Shown in pieces: positions 1-8,023 of a DNA stretch of 64,000 nucleotides. Made by a program: the position numbers and the translations under genes. The first letter of the stretch is position 1. Every line of letters begins with the position of its first letter. The stretch covers positions 1 through 64,000 of the forward strand of contig CANMIH010000016.1 in the NCBI GenBank assembly GCA_947497905.1. The letters are read 5' to 3'. This stretch comes from an uncultured Pelagimonas sp. (GTDB lineage: Bacteria; Pseudomonadota; Alphaproteobacteria; Rhodobacterales; Rhodobacteraceae). The notes beneath the pieces were generated by a model that ran no database searches, had not been told where the DNA came from, and saw only the letters and a list, made by a program, of their open reading frames with translations.

Positions 1-75
1 GGCCGTTAGCTCAGTTGGTAGAGCAACTGACTTTTAATCAGTGGGTCGTAGGTTCGAATCCTACACGGCTCACCA
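1..75 (+). tRNA. tRNA-Lys (UUU), 5' base cut by window edge
   Basis: Cloverleaf with anticodon stem ACTGA/TCAGT, loop CTTTTAA (anticodon TTT), T arm GTAGG-TTCGAAT-CCTAC, and an encoded CCA end at 73-75. Comparison with the copy at 159-234 shows that the acceptor stem begins GGGCCGT, so the first G lies just outside the window. The two copies appear identical over their shared length. Confidence 0.95.
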
Positions 76-92
76 CTGTACCTCTGGGGCGG

Positions 93-118
93 AGCAAAAC
101 CGATGGTTTTGCTTTTTC
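93..118 (+). terminator. Rho-independent terminator after first tRNA-Lys
   Basis: Perfect 9-bp stem AGCAAAACC / GGTTTTGCT with a 3-nt GAT loop, followed at once by a T run. It sits 17 nt after the CCA end of the first tRNA-Lys, so the two tandem tRNA genes are probably separate transcription units, or only partly co-transcribed. Confidence 0.85.
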
Positions 119-158
119 GTTTCAGAAATATAGCAACAGTAATGTTGCGCGAGAGAGT

Positions 159-234
159 GGGCCGTTAGCTCAGTTGGTAGAGCAACTGACTTTTAATCAG
201 TGGGTCGTAGGTTCGAATCCTACACGGCTCACCA
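159..234 (+). tRNA. tRNA-Lys (UUU), second tandem copy
   Basis: Complete 76-nt tRNA. Acceptor GGGCCGT pairs with ACGGCTC (one G-U pair), the anticodon is TTT, and CCA is encoded at 232-234. It duplicates the copy at the left edge. A Lys-decoding pair and the class I lysyl-tRNA synthetase gene (18994) occur in the same window but far apart. Confidence 0.97.
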
Positions 235-477
235 CTTTCTTTTCTTTTCCACTGTATCCGCTGCTGAGGTTTCACTGACTGTGTCAGAAACCATGATTCT
301 GCTGGCGTTGTGTACTTTTGAATGTTTCAGACCGTTTCAAAGTTTTGCCAGCTTGCGCAGTCTCTTGCGCAGGTCAAAACTTGGGACACTGGACCAGAAG
401 CCCGCTGTCGGTCATGGTTCTCATATCAGTTTTGTTTTTCCTTTGGGGTGGTTTGCCCCGGTTTTGTTGGTTCGTTT

Positions 478-1632
478 ATGAATACCCTGACTGAGCTCAC
501 GTTAGACGTGCAATCTAATCTTATGTGCCCTCCCGACCCTGCACAGGGGCCGCGGATCGTGTTTTTTAGCGGGGGCACCGCCTTGAATGACATCGCACCG
601 GTTTTAGCTGGGATGACTGAAAATGCGACCTATCTGGTGACCCCCTTCGACAATGGGGGAAGCTCGCAAAAGCTGCGCAAGGCATTGTCTATGCCTGCTG
701 TCGGGGATCTGCGCTCCCGGCTTGTTGCCTTGGCCGGAGGCGCAGCGAGTTCTCCGCTCGCCGCGGCACTGGCCTATCGCTTGCCCAAAGGTGCTAGCCG
801 CCTCGAACTGCAACGCGATCTGGTTGAGCTCTATACTGGCCGGCACCCTGTGATGTCCGCATTGGGCGTTGAGCACCGTGGGTTTCTGCTCACCCATCTG
901 CGCCACACCGTAAATGCGCTGCCCAAATGGTTTGACTACCGTCATGCCTCGATAGGCAACCTCGTGATAACTGGCGGGTATTTGTTGCACGGGCGCCAGT
1001 TCGATCCAGTTGTGACCGAGCTTTCCAAGAGGCTTGGGATTCGCGGCCAGGTCGCACTTAGCGCAGTTGATACCCTGCAGCTTGCCGTGGACCTTTCCGA
1101 TGGCTCTCAGGTCGTAGGGCAGGACCGTTTGACCGGTAAAGAACATCCCCCGATCGCAGCAAGCGTCAGCCGCATCTATCTCCATGACACAATAGGTCCG
1201 CGTGAAGCGCATCTCATGGACGCGACCCGTGCACATATCGCTGCGGCGGATGTGATCTGCTATCCACCGGGCAGTTTTTATTCCAGTGTGCTGGCCAATC
1301 TTTTGCCCAAGGGCACGGGGCAGGCCATTGCAAACTCTTCTGCCAAAAAGATCTATTGCCCAAGCTTGGGTCATGACCCCGAATGCATCGGTCTGTCTTT
1401 GGGCGATCAGGTTTTAGCGCTCCTGGATATATTGCGTGCTGATGCAGGACCTGAGGCTACGGTGGCGGATCTCCTGTCGGCTGTGATTGTCGATTTGCGG
1501 GTTTCGGAGCAGGACTGCGCGGAGATCGAATCTGAATTTGGTGTTGCATGCCTGCGCCGTCGGCTTGGGCGGGATGCGTCGGATCGCTATGATGCAACAC
1601 GGTTCAGTCAGGTGTTGATGACACTGGTCTAA
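478..1632 (+). CDS. CofD-like protein of the GAK type
   Basis: A 384-residue protein of the CofD/YvcK fold (2-phospho-L-lactate transferase superfamily), closest to what is annotated as 'GAK system CofD-like protein'. Visible motifs: SGGTALN at residues 31-37 (nucleotide-binding loop), TPFDNGGSS at 55-63, PAVGDLRSRL at 73-82, then SIGNLVITGGYL and LTGKEHPPI. F420 biosynthesis is not expected in this lineage, so it is probably not a true CofD; the substrate is unknown. The usual GAK partners (ATP-grasp, HprK-related kinase) are not nearby. The start is ATG 478, because homologues begin close to the SGGTALN loop; the ribosome-binding site is weak and ATG 523 is an alternative. The AraC gene follows 48 bp later. 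Confidence 0.8.
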   Translation: MNTLTELTLDVQSNLMCPPDPAQGPRIVFFSGGTALNDIAPVLAGMTENATYLVTPFDNGGSSQKLRKALSMPAVGDLRSRLVALAGGAASSPLAAALAYRLPKGASRLELQRDLVELYTGRHPVMSALGVEHRGFLLTHLRHTVNALPKWFDYRHASIGNLVITGGYLLHGRQFDPVVTELSKRLGIRGQVALSAVDTLQLAVDLSDGSQVVGQDRLTGKEHPPIAASVSRIYLHDTIGPREAHLMDATRAHIAAADVICYPPGSFYSSVLANLLPKGTGQAIANSSAKKIYCPSLGHDPECIGLSLGDQVLALLDILRADAGPEATVADLLSAVIVDLRVSEQDCAEIESEFGVACLRRRLGRDASDRYDATRFSQVLMTLV

Positions 1633-1680
1633 CTCCGCCCCCCGCGTTAGCTTTCGGCCGAATTCGAGACGGAGGCGCAG

Positions 1681-2664
1681 GTGGGAACGGTCACAACACA
1701 ATTTGTGCTGAAGCTGGCACAGGCTGCGGGATTGCAGATTGATCCCTGTGGCAGGGTGACGGCCACCGATGGCACCGTGTTTGATATCGGTCCCGCAGAT
1801 GGAGCGCTCTCTCAAAAGCAATACACACAAATTGCGCTCCATATTCTCGATCATCACCCCAACCTGAGTGCGCTGGCAATGGACTATGCGCGGGCGGTTG
1901 ATCTCGATGATTTCGGAGCCTTGGGTTTGGCTCTCAAAGCCGCGCCGACGGTGCGGGATTCCCTTTTGCGGATCGAGCGCTATTTTCCCATCCTGTCTGA
2001 CACTGCCCGACAGAAACTGATTGAGGATACCTCTGGGGCGAGGTTTGTGTTGGAGTGGACCACGGATCCGGGCCCTATCGAACGCCTGCGATCCGAGGCC
2101 GCGCTGGCAAGCTATTGGGCGGCGATGCGGCAGGTCACCGGCGAGGTGCTTACTCTTGAGCGCGTGACCCTGCGCTATTCGGCCCCGGATGATCCCTCTG
2201 CGCTTTTGGCTTACTTTGGCTGTGAGGTAGAGTTTGAGGCCCCAGAGACTGCGCTTGTGATCCCTGCCGAAGTGTTAGTCTGCAAGAATGTGTTGGGGGA
2301 TCCGGCCATGTCCCGGTTTTTGCAGGCGCATCTAGATACGGTCCTGCCGTCGGAACCCAGCTTTGAGCAAAAACTGATACAGCTGATGTCAGGCGCGCTG
2401 AGTGCCGGTGTACCCCGAGCGCGCGATCTGGCGGGCGAGCTTGGCCTGTCAGAGCGGAGCCTTCACCGGCGGCTTGCGGAGCAGGGGCAGAGTTTTCGGG
2501 CGCTTTTGGAGCGGGCTCAGCGTCAATTGGCCGAAGGGCTCTTGCGTCAATCCCAACACTCCATCGCAGAAATTGCGTTTCTGACCGGGTTTTCTGAACA
2601 GAGCGCTTTTAACCGGGCCTTCAAACGTTGGACCGGACAGACACCTTCGGCCTTTCGTGGCTGA
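1681..2664 (+). CDS. AraC family transcriptional regulator
   Basis: A 327-residue DNA-binding regulator with a GTG start preceded by GGAGG. The N-terminal two thirds resemble the Arabinose_bd-type ligand domain found in OruR-like regulators. The C-terminal ~95 residues carry the two helix-turn-helices of the AraC family (ARDLAGELGLSERSLHRRL, then IAEIAFLTGFSEQSAFNRAF and the ending WTGQTPSAFR). The target genes are unknown; the flanking CofD-like gene or the two small ORFs downstream could be controlled by it, but nothing in the sequence proves that. Confidence 0.9.
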   Translation: MGTVTTQFVLKLAQAAGLQIDPCGRVTATDGTVFDIGPADGALSQKQYTQIALHILDHHPNLSALAMDYARAVDLDDFGALGLALKAAPTVRDSLLRIERYFPILSDTARQKLIEDTSGARFVLEWTTDPGPIERLRSEAALASYWAAMRQVTGEVLTLERVTLRYSAPDDPSALLAYFGCEVEFEAPETALVIPAEVLVCKNVLGDPAMSRFLQAHLDTVLPSEPSFEQKLIQLMSGALSAGVPRARDLAGELGLSERSLHRRLAEQGQSFRALLERAQRQLAEGLLRQSQHSIAEIAFLTGFSEQSAFNRAFKRWTGQTPSAFRG

Positions 2665-2752
2665 AACTGTCAAACCCTTGGCAGATCCGGTCAAGATCTG
2701 ACCCAGCTTCGCATGACATGAACCGATCAGTTAATCCTGAAAGGAGATAGTT

Positions 2753-2848
2753 ATGCTGCGTGAAAAACTCGCCCTCTTGTTTAGCTCGGTCATTGCGATC
2801 GGATTGCTGCCCGTTGTGGGCTGGATGACCGGCGGGGCGGGCCTGTGA
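2753..2848 (+). CDS. 31-residue hydrophobic small protein
   Basis: Begins ATG after AAGGAG at 7-nt spacing. It encodes 31 residues: a short basic N-terminus (MLREK), a hydrophobic stretch of about 20 residues rich in L, V, I and G, and a Gly-rich end (TGGAGL). It would form a single membrane segment. It lies 88 bp after the AraC gene on the same strand. No family recognised. The strong ribosome-binding site and coding-like composition argue that it is translated, but it is too short to be certain. Confidence 0.55.
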   Translation: MLREKLALLFSSVIAIGLLPVVGWMTGGAGL

Positions 2849-2943
2849 GCACACGACGCGCTCACAGTTTTGACAGGTCAGGGAAACATGACTGTGGATT
2901 CAGCGCGGGGCTTCCCATGTTTAACGGGTAGGAGGACAATCCA

Positions 2944-3048
2944 ATGCCCGAGAAACATGCCAACCCCGCCCCCGACGCACCGAAACACCCCAAGCCCGGC
3001 CCACAGATGCCGCGCCGGTATCGATTTACCGATTGGGCCTCGATTTAG
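2944..3048 (+). CDS. 34-residue proline-rich small protein
   Basis: ATG with TAGGAGGA about 7 nt upstream. It encodes 34 residues: a Pro/Lys/His-rich N-terminal half (PEKHANPAPDAPKHPKPGP) and an ending RRYRFTDWASI. It is soluble by composition. The stop lies 2 nt before the end of the convergent DUF1513 gene. Unrecognised. The very good Shine-Dalgarno sequence and regular codon use favour a real small gene, perhaps co-transcribed with the 31-residue ORF 95 bp upstream. Confidence 0.55.
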   Translation: MPEKHANPAPDAPKHPKPGPQMPRRYRFTDWASI

Positions 3049-3050
3049 AA

Positions 3051-4112
3051 TTAGGTGGCAAGGCGGATCAGATGGTTGTCCCAGGCCCGATCCGCGAGAC
3101 CAAGACGGCTAAGACCATTTTGGTCCACGTGCCAGATGGCACCAAGCCCATCGGTGGCCATCATCCCATGGTCTGAAGCGGCAACACCACAAATATCGGC
3201 GCGATTGAGCGCGGTTTTGAAAGTGCCCTGCCCATCAAAGACATGCATCCTCCCTCCGCGTGGAGATGTGATGCAGACCTCATCCTCGGTCATAGCAATA
3301 CTGCCCGCATAGCCTTTCATGGCAAGCTGTTCGCCAAGATCAGCGGTGCAAAGCTGCGCCAACCCTCCCCGGCGATGTAGCCCAAGAAGGGGAACCGGAT
3401 CAAAGAGATCTCCCTGCCACTGCATGGCAAACCCCACAACGCCTTTGTGCTGCGCCAGATGTCGGATTGAGGCCTGATGCAGGTCCTCCGATAGCGAAAC
3501 CCGCTCCTCAATCCCACCGTGGGTGGTGAGATAGGTCAGATTGGGGCGCATGCTGTCGAGGTTTAGCTTGTCCCGGCCCTGATCAGGATGGGTGCGAATG
3601 CCCCCATTGGCCACGGCAAGCACATCACCCGGCAAACGCAAGATGTCATGCGGGCCAATCCCGCCTGAGTCGATTTCACCAATGCGGACATAGCCCTCAT
3701 CTCTGGCCCATAGCCCAATCACCCCCTCGCCGGTCGCGATAGTGTTTTCGGTGGTGGCCAGGATCGCACCATTCTCGAGAAAGGTGCCATGCCCATAAAA
3801 GTGCCGCCCCTCAGGCGCCTCCAACCGATGCGAAACGCCACCAGAGGCACAGTTCAACACCATGGCAAACCGCCCGGGACGCCGGGCAAAAGCCACGGCT
3901 TCTGCAGCCGTAGGGTGGGCGGCCGCGGCGTGCCCCCGGGCCGGAAGTGGGATTCGGAACACGTCTTTGCCCTGAGCATTCAGGCCAAACAAGGCGTATT
4001 CGCCGGAAGGCTCGCGCGCAGCCGCCAGAAATGTGGGACTTCCAACATCAGCCCAACTGAGCTGAGGCACACCAACAGAGGCCAACAGAGATAGGAAATG
4101 ACGGCGGCGCAT
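3051..4112 (-). CDS. DUF1513 domain protein of the imelysin cluster
   Basis: A 353-residue exported protein. The N-terminus MRRRHFLSLL is a twin-arginine-type signal (RRxFL) followed by a hydrophobic stretch and Ala-rich cleavage region. The rest is a beta-propeller-like DUF1513 sequence (for example GHGTFLENGAILATTENT and IGPHDILRLPGDVLAVANGGIRTH). DUF1513 proteins are regularly encoded with imelysins and di-haem oxidoreductases in iron-related clusters; their biochemical role is not established. It is the last gene of the minus-strand cluster, 5 nt after the second imelysin, and is probably periplasmic. Confidence 0.85.
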   Translation of the reverse strand: MRRRHFLSLLASVGVPQLSWADVGSPTFLAAAREPSGEYALFGLNAQGKDVFRIPLPARGHAAAAHPTAAEAVAFARRPGRFAMVLNCASGGVSHRLEAPEGRHFYGHGTFLENGAILATTENTIATGEGVIGLWARDEGYVRIGEIDSGGIGPHDILRLPGDVLAVANGGIRTHPDQGRDKLNLDSMRPNLTYLTTHGGIEERVSLSEDLHQASIRHLAQHKGVVGFAMQWQGDLFDPVPLLGLHRRGGLAQLCTADLGEQLAMKGYAGSIAMTEDEVCITSPRGGRMHVFDGQGTFKTALNRADICGVAASDHGMMATDGLGAIWHVDQNGLSRLGLADRAWDNHLIRLAT

Positions 4113-4117
4113 GGGGA

Positions 4118-5101
4118 TCAGTCTCCGTCCAGCAGGTTAAAGCCCGAGGTTACTTCTAGGGCGGCGCCAATCTCTTCAACAACAACCTCTTTGGTTGCGG
4201 TGATCTGAAGCTGAAGCACTTCGACCTTGAACCGACCCATCACGTCACTGACCGATGCAAACACCGGATCATCGAGTTCTTGTGCCACGCGCAGGGTCTC
4301 GGCAAATGAGGCATCTGACAGCGGCAGGGCATCCCCTCCCAAAGCGGCGGTCATCTCGCGCATGGCCGTCAGAGACAAAATCACATTGCGCAGCGAGCGT
4401 CCCGAGCGGCGCGCTTCGGCCCGTTTGGGGCGTGGTTTGTCAAACGTCCCCAAGGGGCGGCCCATGCGGGTGTCTGCGTCAAAGGTCAATCCGGTGGTCA
4501 GGGCAGTAAACACCGCCTGAATGGCCTCTTTTTCAGAGAGATACCGAGTATTGCCTGCGTCACCAGCGGATTTGAGGACCGGGGCGAACTCTTGCCACGC
4601 GTCTTTCAGATCGGCACCGCTGCGCGCCAGATCACGGGCCTGCGCCTGAACCAGCTCACAGGCATAGCTGTCGGCGTCGTATTGTGACTGAGCCTCATCA
4701 TAAAGCAGGCGCTCAAGGGCATAAAACCCGCGACCGGCAATCGAGACCTCTGCAAAGCTCTCGGCGTCTGTAACGGCTGTATCCTCATCCTGCAAAAGGC
4801 GGTTGACTGTGCGTTGCGTCATGCCACGCCCGTCAGGCCAGAAGGCGATCGACAGGGCCCGCCCATTTTCTTCAAGCGGCCCAAGACGCAGATGCGACAC
4901 GCCCATCCAGGCATCAAAAGCAGACTGGAAGGCCGGACGCACGGCCTCAGCGCGACAATCCGCCTGAGCGGTCTCGTCCAATGCTGCGGTGGCCTCGGCA
5001 AAGCGGGCCACATTGGGCAGGGCATGGGTGTCGACAACCGCATTGATGCCTGCGATGGCAGGTGAGGTCAGGGCAAGAAATGCAAACAAAGTGAAACGCA
5101 T
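4118..5101 (-). CDS. Imelysin family protein, short type
   Basis: A 327-residue secreted protein (signal peptide MRFTLFAFLALTSPAIA). Imelysin-like proteins are helical, periplasmic or outer-membrane proteins linked to iron acquisition; they were first described as peptidases but a protease activity is doubtful. The characteristic GxHxxE motif appears here as GFYALE, so the His is replaced by Tyr, whereas the other imelysin of the cluster keeps GYHAIE. The start codon overlaps the stop of the di-haem oxidoreductase by one base, indicating tight co-translation. Confidence 0.85.
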   Translation of the reverse strand: MRFTLFAFLALTSPAIAGINAVVDTHALPNVARFAEATAALDETAQADCRAEAVRPAFQSAFDAWMGVSHLRLGPLEENGRALSIAFWPDGRGMTQRTVNRLLQDEDTAVTDAESFAEVSIAGRGFYALERLLYDEAQSQYDADSYACELVQAQARDLARSGADLKDAWQEFAPVLKSAGDAGNTRYLSEKEAIQAVFTALTTGLTFDADTRMGRPLGTFDKPRPKRAEARRSGRSLRNVILSLTAMREMTAALGGDALPLSDASFAETLRVAQELDDPVFASVSDVMGRFKVEVLQLQITATKEVVVEEIGAALEVTSGFNLLDGD

Positions 5102-6633
5102 TACAGGCTCTCCAAAAACTGTATCAGGGCGTCCCGGTCAGCGGGGGACATATCAACCACGCGAGATTTGGATGTTTCCGCCTCACCGCCATGCCACAGC
5201 ACCGCCTCTAGCAGAGTGCGGGCGCGGCCGTCATGCAGGAATCCGACTTTTTCATCAACCTGTTGAGCCAATCCGATGCCCCAAAGTGGCGGCGTGCGCC
5301 ATTCTTGGCCGGTGGCACGCAATTCCGGGCGATTGTCCGCCAATCCTTCGCCCATATCGTGCAACAGGAAATCCGAATAGGGCCAGATCAACTGAAACGA
5401 CTGTTGGGGGCTATCGGGCAGTCGGTGGGTGACAAACTTGGGCTGATGGCAAGCCGCGCAGCCGCTGTTGTGAAACATCTCTTTCCCGCGCAGCACTCGA
5501 GGGTCATCAAGGTTCCGGCGCGCAGGGACCGCGAGGTTGGCACTATACAATGTGACAAGGTCCAGATTGGGTGCGTCAATTTCAAACACCCGCACATCCT
5601 TGTCACCATGTGGCGCATCAAGACATTCGGTCTGCTGATCCGTGCAGTCCCCGGCGGGGTTGGGAAACAGCGGCGTCGAAATGCCGATGTCACCTGAGAA
5701 GGCTGCAGCGGACTGTTCAAGGACAGTGGGGTTGCCCGCCTTCCAGCCATAGCGACCCAGCATGGGTGCGTCATAGACCGCAGACCAGGTCACCTGCGCC
5801 CGCCCAGAGATCCCATCTCCATCTGTGTCGTCGGGGTCTGCTAGGGCCAGAATATCGGCGGTTGGAATTGCATCGATCAATCCAAGCCCTGTCATGGGCG
5901 GGGCGACACGGGCGGAGACCTGCGTATCCGGGTGCATATCGCCCATGCCCAGACTGTGGAAGGTGACCGAGGGATTGCGCAGAGTTGCGGTCTCGCCACC
6001 TGCGAGTGGGACTTCAAATTCTGTATAGTCAATGCTGAATTTGGCTTCTGCGGTAACACCAAAAACCGCATGTTCCTGTAACTGACCGCCGTAATTGGGT
6101 TCGGGCCGCGTGCGGGGCGCTGGGTTCAGATTGGCAAGATAGGCTTCAATCTCTGTCAGGGGGGTATCGTCTGGTGCAGGGACCGACAGCCGCACCAGCA
6201 TCGACAGAGTGGCGTCGTCTGGGCTTTGGGGCGGGTGTCCGCGGCCGTCTTCGATGTGGCAAGTCTGACAGGAGCGGGCATTGAACAAAGGACCAAGCCC
6301 GTCTGAAGCCTTTGTGGATGAGGGAGAGGAAACCCAGAGCTTTTGAAACAGGGCCTCGCCCAAAAGGAAATCTAAATCCTGCTCGTCCGGCAAATTGGCA
6401 GCCGGATGCGAAAAAGGGGTTTTGGCAATGGAAACCGTGCCTGCGCCTCCAGGATTGCCCTCAAACCGTTCAGGCGCCGTGAAGCCGGTCGGTGGGGCCA
6501 GAACAGAGGCAATGCGGTCCGCTTCGGCCTCGGTACGTGGTGTGGGAGAGAGGTGGAGATCCTGCAAGCCAGAAACATCGGCAAAGGCCGGAGTGGCGAG
6601 GATCATCACAAAAGCTGGCAGCGACTGTCGCAT
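5101..6633 (-). CDS. Di-haem oxidoreductase (DHOR) family c-type cytochrome
   Basis: A 510-residue periplasmic protein with signal peptide (MRQSLPAFVMILATPAFA). Two c-type haem motifs are visible: CQTCH at residues 122-126 and CAACH at 392-396. The length and layout fit the DUF1111 family, often annotated 'thiol oxidoreductase'. The electron donor and substrate are unknown; the constant pairing with imelysins suggests a redox step in iron handling. It is the third gene of the cluster, 115 bp downstream of the 418-residue imelysin; that gap is the largest within the cluster. Confidence 0.9.
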   Translation of the reverse strand: MRQSLPAFVMILATPAFADVSGLQDLHLSPTPRTEAEADRIASVLAPPTGFTAPERFEGNPGGAGTVSIAKTPFSHPAANLPDEQDLDFLLGEALFQKLWVSSPSSTKASDGLGPLFNARSCQTCHIEDGRGHPPQSPDDATLSMLVRLSVPAPDDTPLTEIEAYLANLNPAPRTRPEPNYGGQLQEHAVFGVTAEAKFSIDYTEFEVPLAGGETATLRNPSVTFHSLGMGDMHPDTQVSARVAPPMTGLGLIDAIPTADILALADPDDTDGDGISGRAQVTWSAVYDAPMLGRYGWKAGNPTVLEQSAAAFSGDIGISTPLFPNPAGDCTDQQTECLDAPHGDKDVRVFEIDAPNLDLVTLYSANLAVPARRNLDDPRVLRGKEMFHNSGCAACHQPKFVTHRLPDSPQQSFQLIWPYSDFLLHDMGEGLADNRPELRATGQEWRTPPLWGIGLAQQVDEKVGFLHDGRARTLLEAVLWHGGEAETSKSRVVDMSPADRDALIQFLESL

Positions 6634-6748
6634 GGCGGGCCCTTCATTGGAAAAGGGGTGGCACAGAACATGCCACCCCTCGTTTGTACGGTTTGTACCC
6701 TTTGATCACAGACAGGGACAAAGGGTACAAAGTGTACACTTGGGTCGA

Positions 6749-8005
6749 TTACTCGAAAACGGCGTTCGGGTTGTCGAGGCTGTCCGAGCCTTCAACCGCG
6801 ATCTCGTTCAGTTCAAGCGCGGCAACCGCACGTTCGATCGACTTTGTCTGAGTGACCAGCGCGTCAACCGCCGACATGATCAGCGCTTCACCACCTTCGT
6901 TGCCACGTGCCAGCATCTGGTCATACGAGAAACCTGCTTCCGCGGCGGCTTTGATCTGGCCCAGCTCAACCATGGTGTTGTTCAGGTCAGCGCGCAGTGC
7001 GGCGTCAACTGTCGCGTCTTTGCCCGCAACCAGCGATGACAGGCTCTCACCCGAGACGACACTGCCATCAACGCGGATGTACTCGCCGAAGTATACGTTC
7101 CGGATGCCCAGACCATCATAGTAGTGGCTGTTGTGGGTGTTGTCCGAGAAGCAATCATGCTCTTCTTCCGGATCGTTCAGAAGAACGCCAAGCTTCATAC
7201 GCTCACCGGCCTGCTCGCCGTAGGACAGCGACCCCATACCGGTCAGAACGGCTGTCAGACCTGCGGTTTCATCTGCCAGAACAGCTGCGCGGGCTTCGCC
7301 TTCGGCGCCCCACTGTTTCGCCATCCAATCCAGATCCGAGATCAGCAGCTCGGTTGCGGCTTTCAGGTACTCACCACGACGGTCACAGTTGCCGTTGGTG
7401 CAGGCGTCTGCCGCGGCGTAGTCGGTCCAGGGACGTTCGCCCGCGCCGTGCTCGGTGCCTTTGAGGTCCTGGCCCCACAGCAGGAATTCGATCGCGTGGT
7501 AGCCGGTGGCCACGTTCGATTCAACTTCGTCCGCTTCGTGCAGCGCCTCTTCCAGCAGAGCCGGAGTGATCTTAGATGCGTCTACGGCATTGCCGGACAG
7601 AGTGAACGACGGGTTTGCCACGACGTTCAGAACAGCCAGTGGGTTTTCGTCGGTGGCACCACCGTAGGAGGCGTCGACATAGTCGATCAGGCCTTCGTCC
7701 AGCGGCCATGCGTTTACTTTACCTTCCCAGTCATCAACGATGGCGTTGCCAAAGCGGAAGACCTCGGTCTGCTGGTAAGGGACGCGCGATTCAAGCCACG
7801 CGGTGCGGGCGGCGTTCAGGGTGTCCTGCGACGGGGATGCCAGCAGGGCATCGACGGCGGCGTTCAGCTCTTGCGCTTTGACAAGGCTGTCCTCGTAACC
7901 GGCCTGAGCGATGTCGGCATAGGTGTTCAGAACATCCTGAGTGCCGGCAAAGGCAGGGGCGGTGAAGGCCAGCGCAAGCGCAATGGCGGTCGACGTCTGT
8001 TTCAT
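6749..8005 (-). CDS. Imelysin family protein, IrpA-like long type
   Basis: A 418-residue secreted protein (signal peptide MKQTSTAIALALAFTAPAFA) of the Peptidase_M75/imelysin family. It retains the signature GYHAIEFLLWGQD (GxHxxE) and the following Trp-rich TD segment typical of iron-regulated protein A. Related proteins are periplasmic and iron-repressed, and are thought to take part in iron uptake. It starts 18 nt after the 157-residue unknown and is followed by the di-haem oxidoreductase. I saw no unambiguous Fur, Irr or RirA box upstream of the cluster. Confidence 0.9.
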   Translation of the reverse strand: MKQTSTAIALALAFTAPAFAGTQDVLNTYADIAQAGYEDSLVKAQELNAAVDALLASPSQDTLNAARTAWLESRVPYQQTEVFRFGNAIVDDWEGKVNAWPLDEGLIDYVDASYGGATDENPLAVLNVVANPSFTLSGNAVDASKITPALLEEALHEADEVESNVATGYHAIEFLLWGQDLKGTEHGAGERPWTDYAAADACTNGNCDRRGEYLKAATELLISDLDWMAKQWGAEGEARAAVLADETAGLTAVLTGMGSLSYGEQAGERMKLGVLLNDPEEEHDCFSDNTHNSHYYDGLGIRNVYFGEYIRVDGSVVSGESLSSLVAGKDATVDAALRADLNNTMVELGQIKAAAEAGFSYDQMLARGNEGGEALIMSAVDALVTQTKSIERAVAALELNEIAVEGSDSLDNPNAVFE

Positions 8006-8023
8006 GGACGCGGTATCCTTTGA

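Noticed and set aside
15-278. 87-codon frame with a repeated 20-residue peptide
   Set aside because: The repeat is only the translation of the two tandem tRNA-Lys genes; the frame runs through both tRNAs and the terminator between them.
604-1374. 256-codon minus-strand frame inside the CofD-like gene
   Set aside because: Complementary frame of a well-supported plus-strand gene; no family resemblance and no ribosome-binding site.
7124-8023. 299-codon plus-strand frame opposite the long imelysin
   Set aside because: Low-complexity Val/Gly/Phe/Arg composition typical of antisense GC-rich coding DNA; the imelysin on the other strand has signal peptide and family motif.
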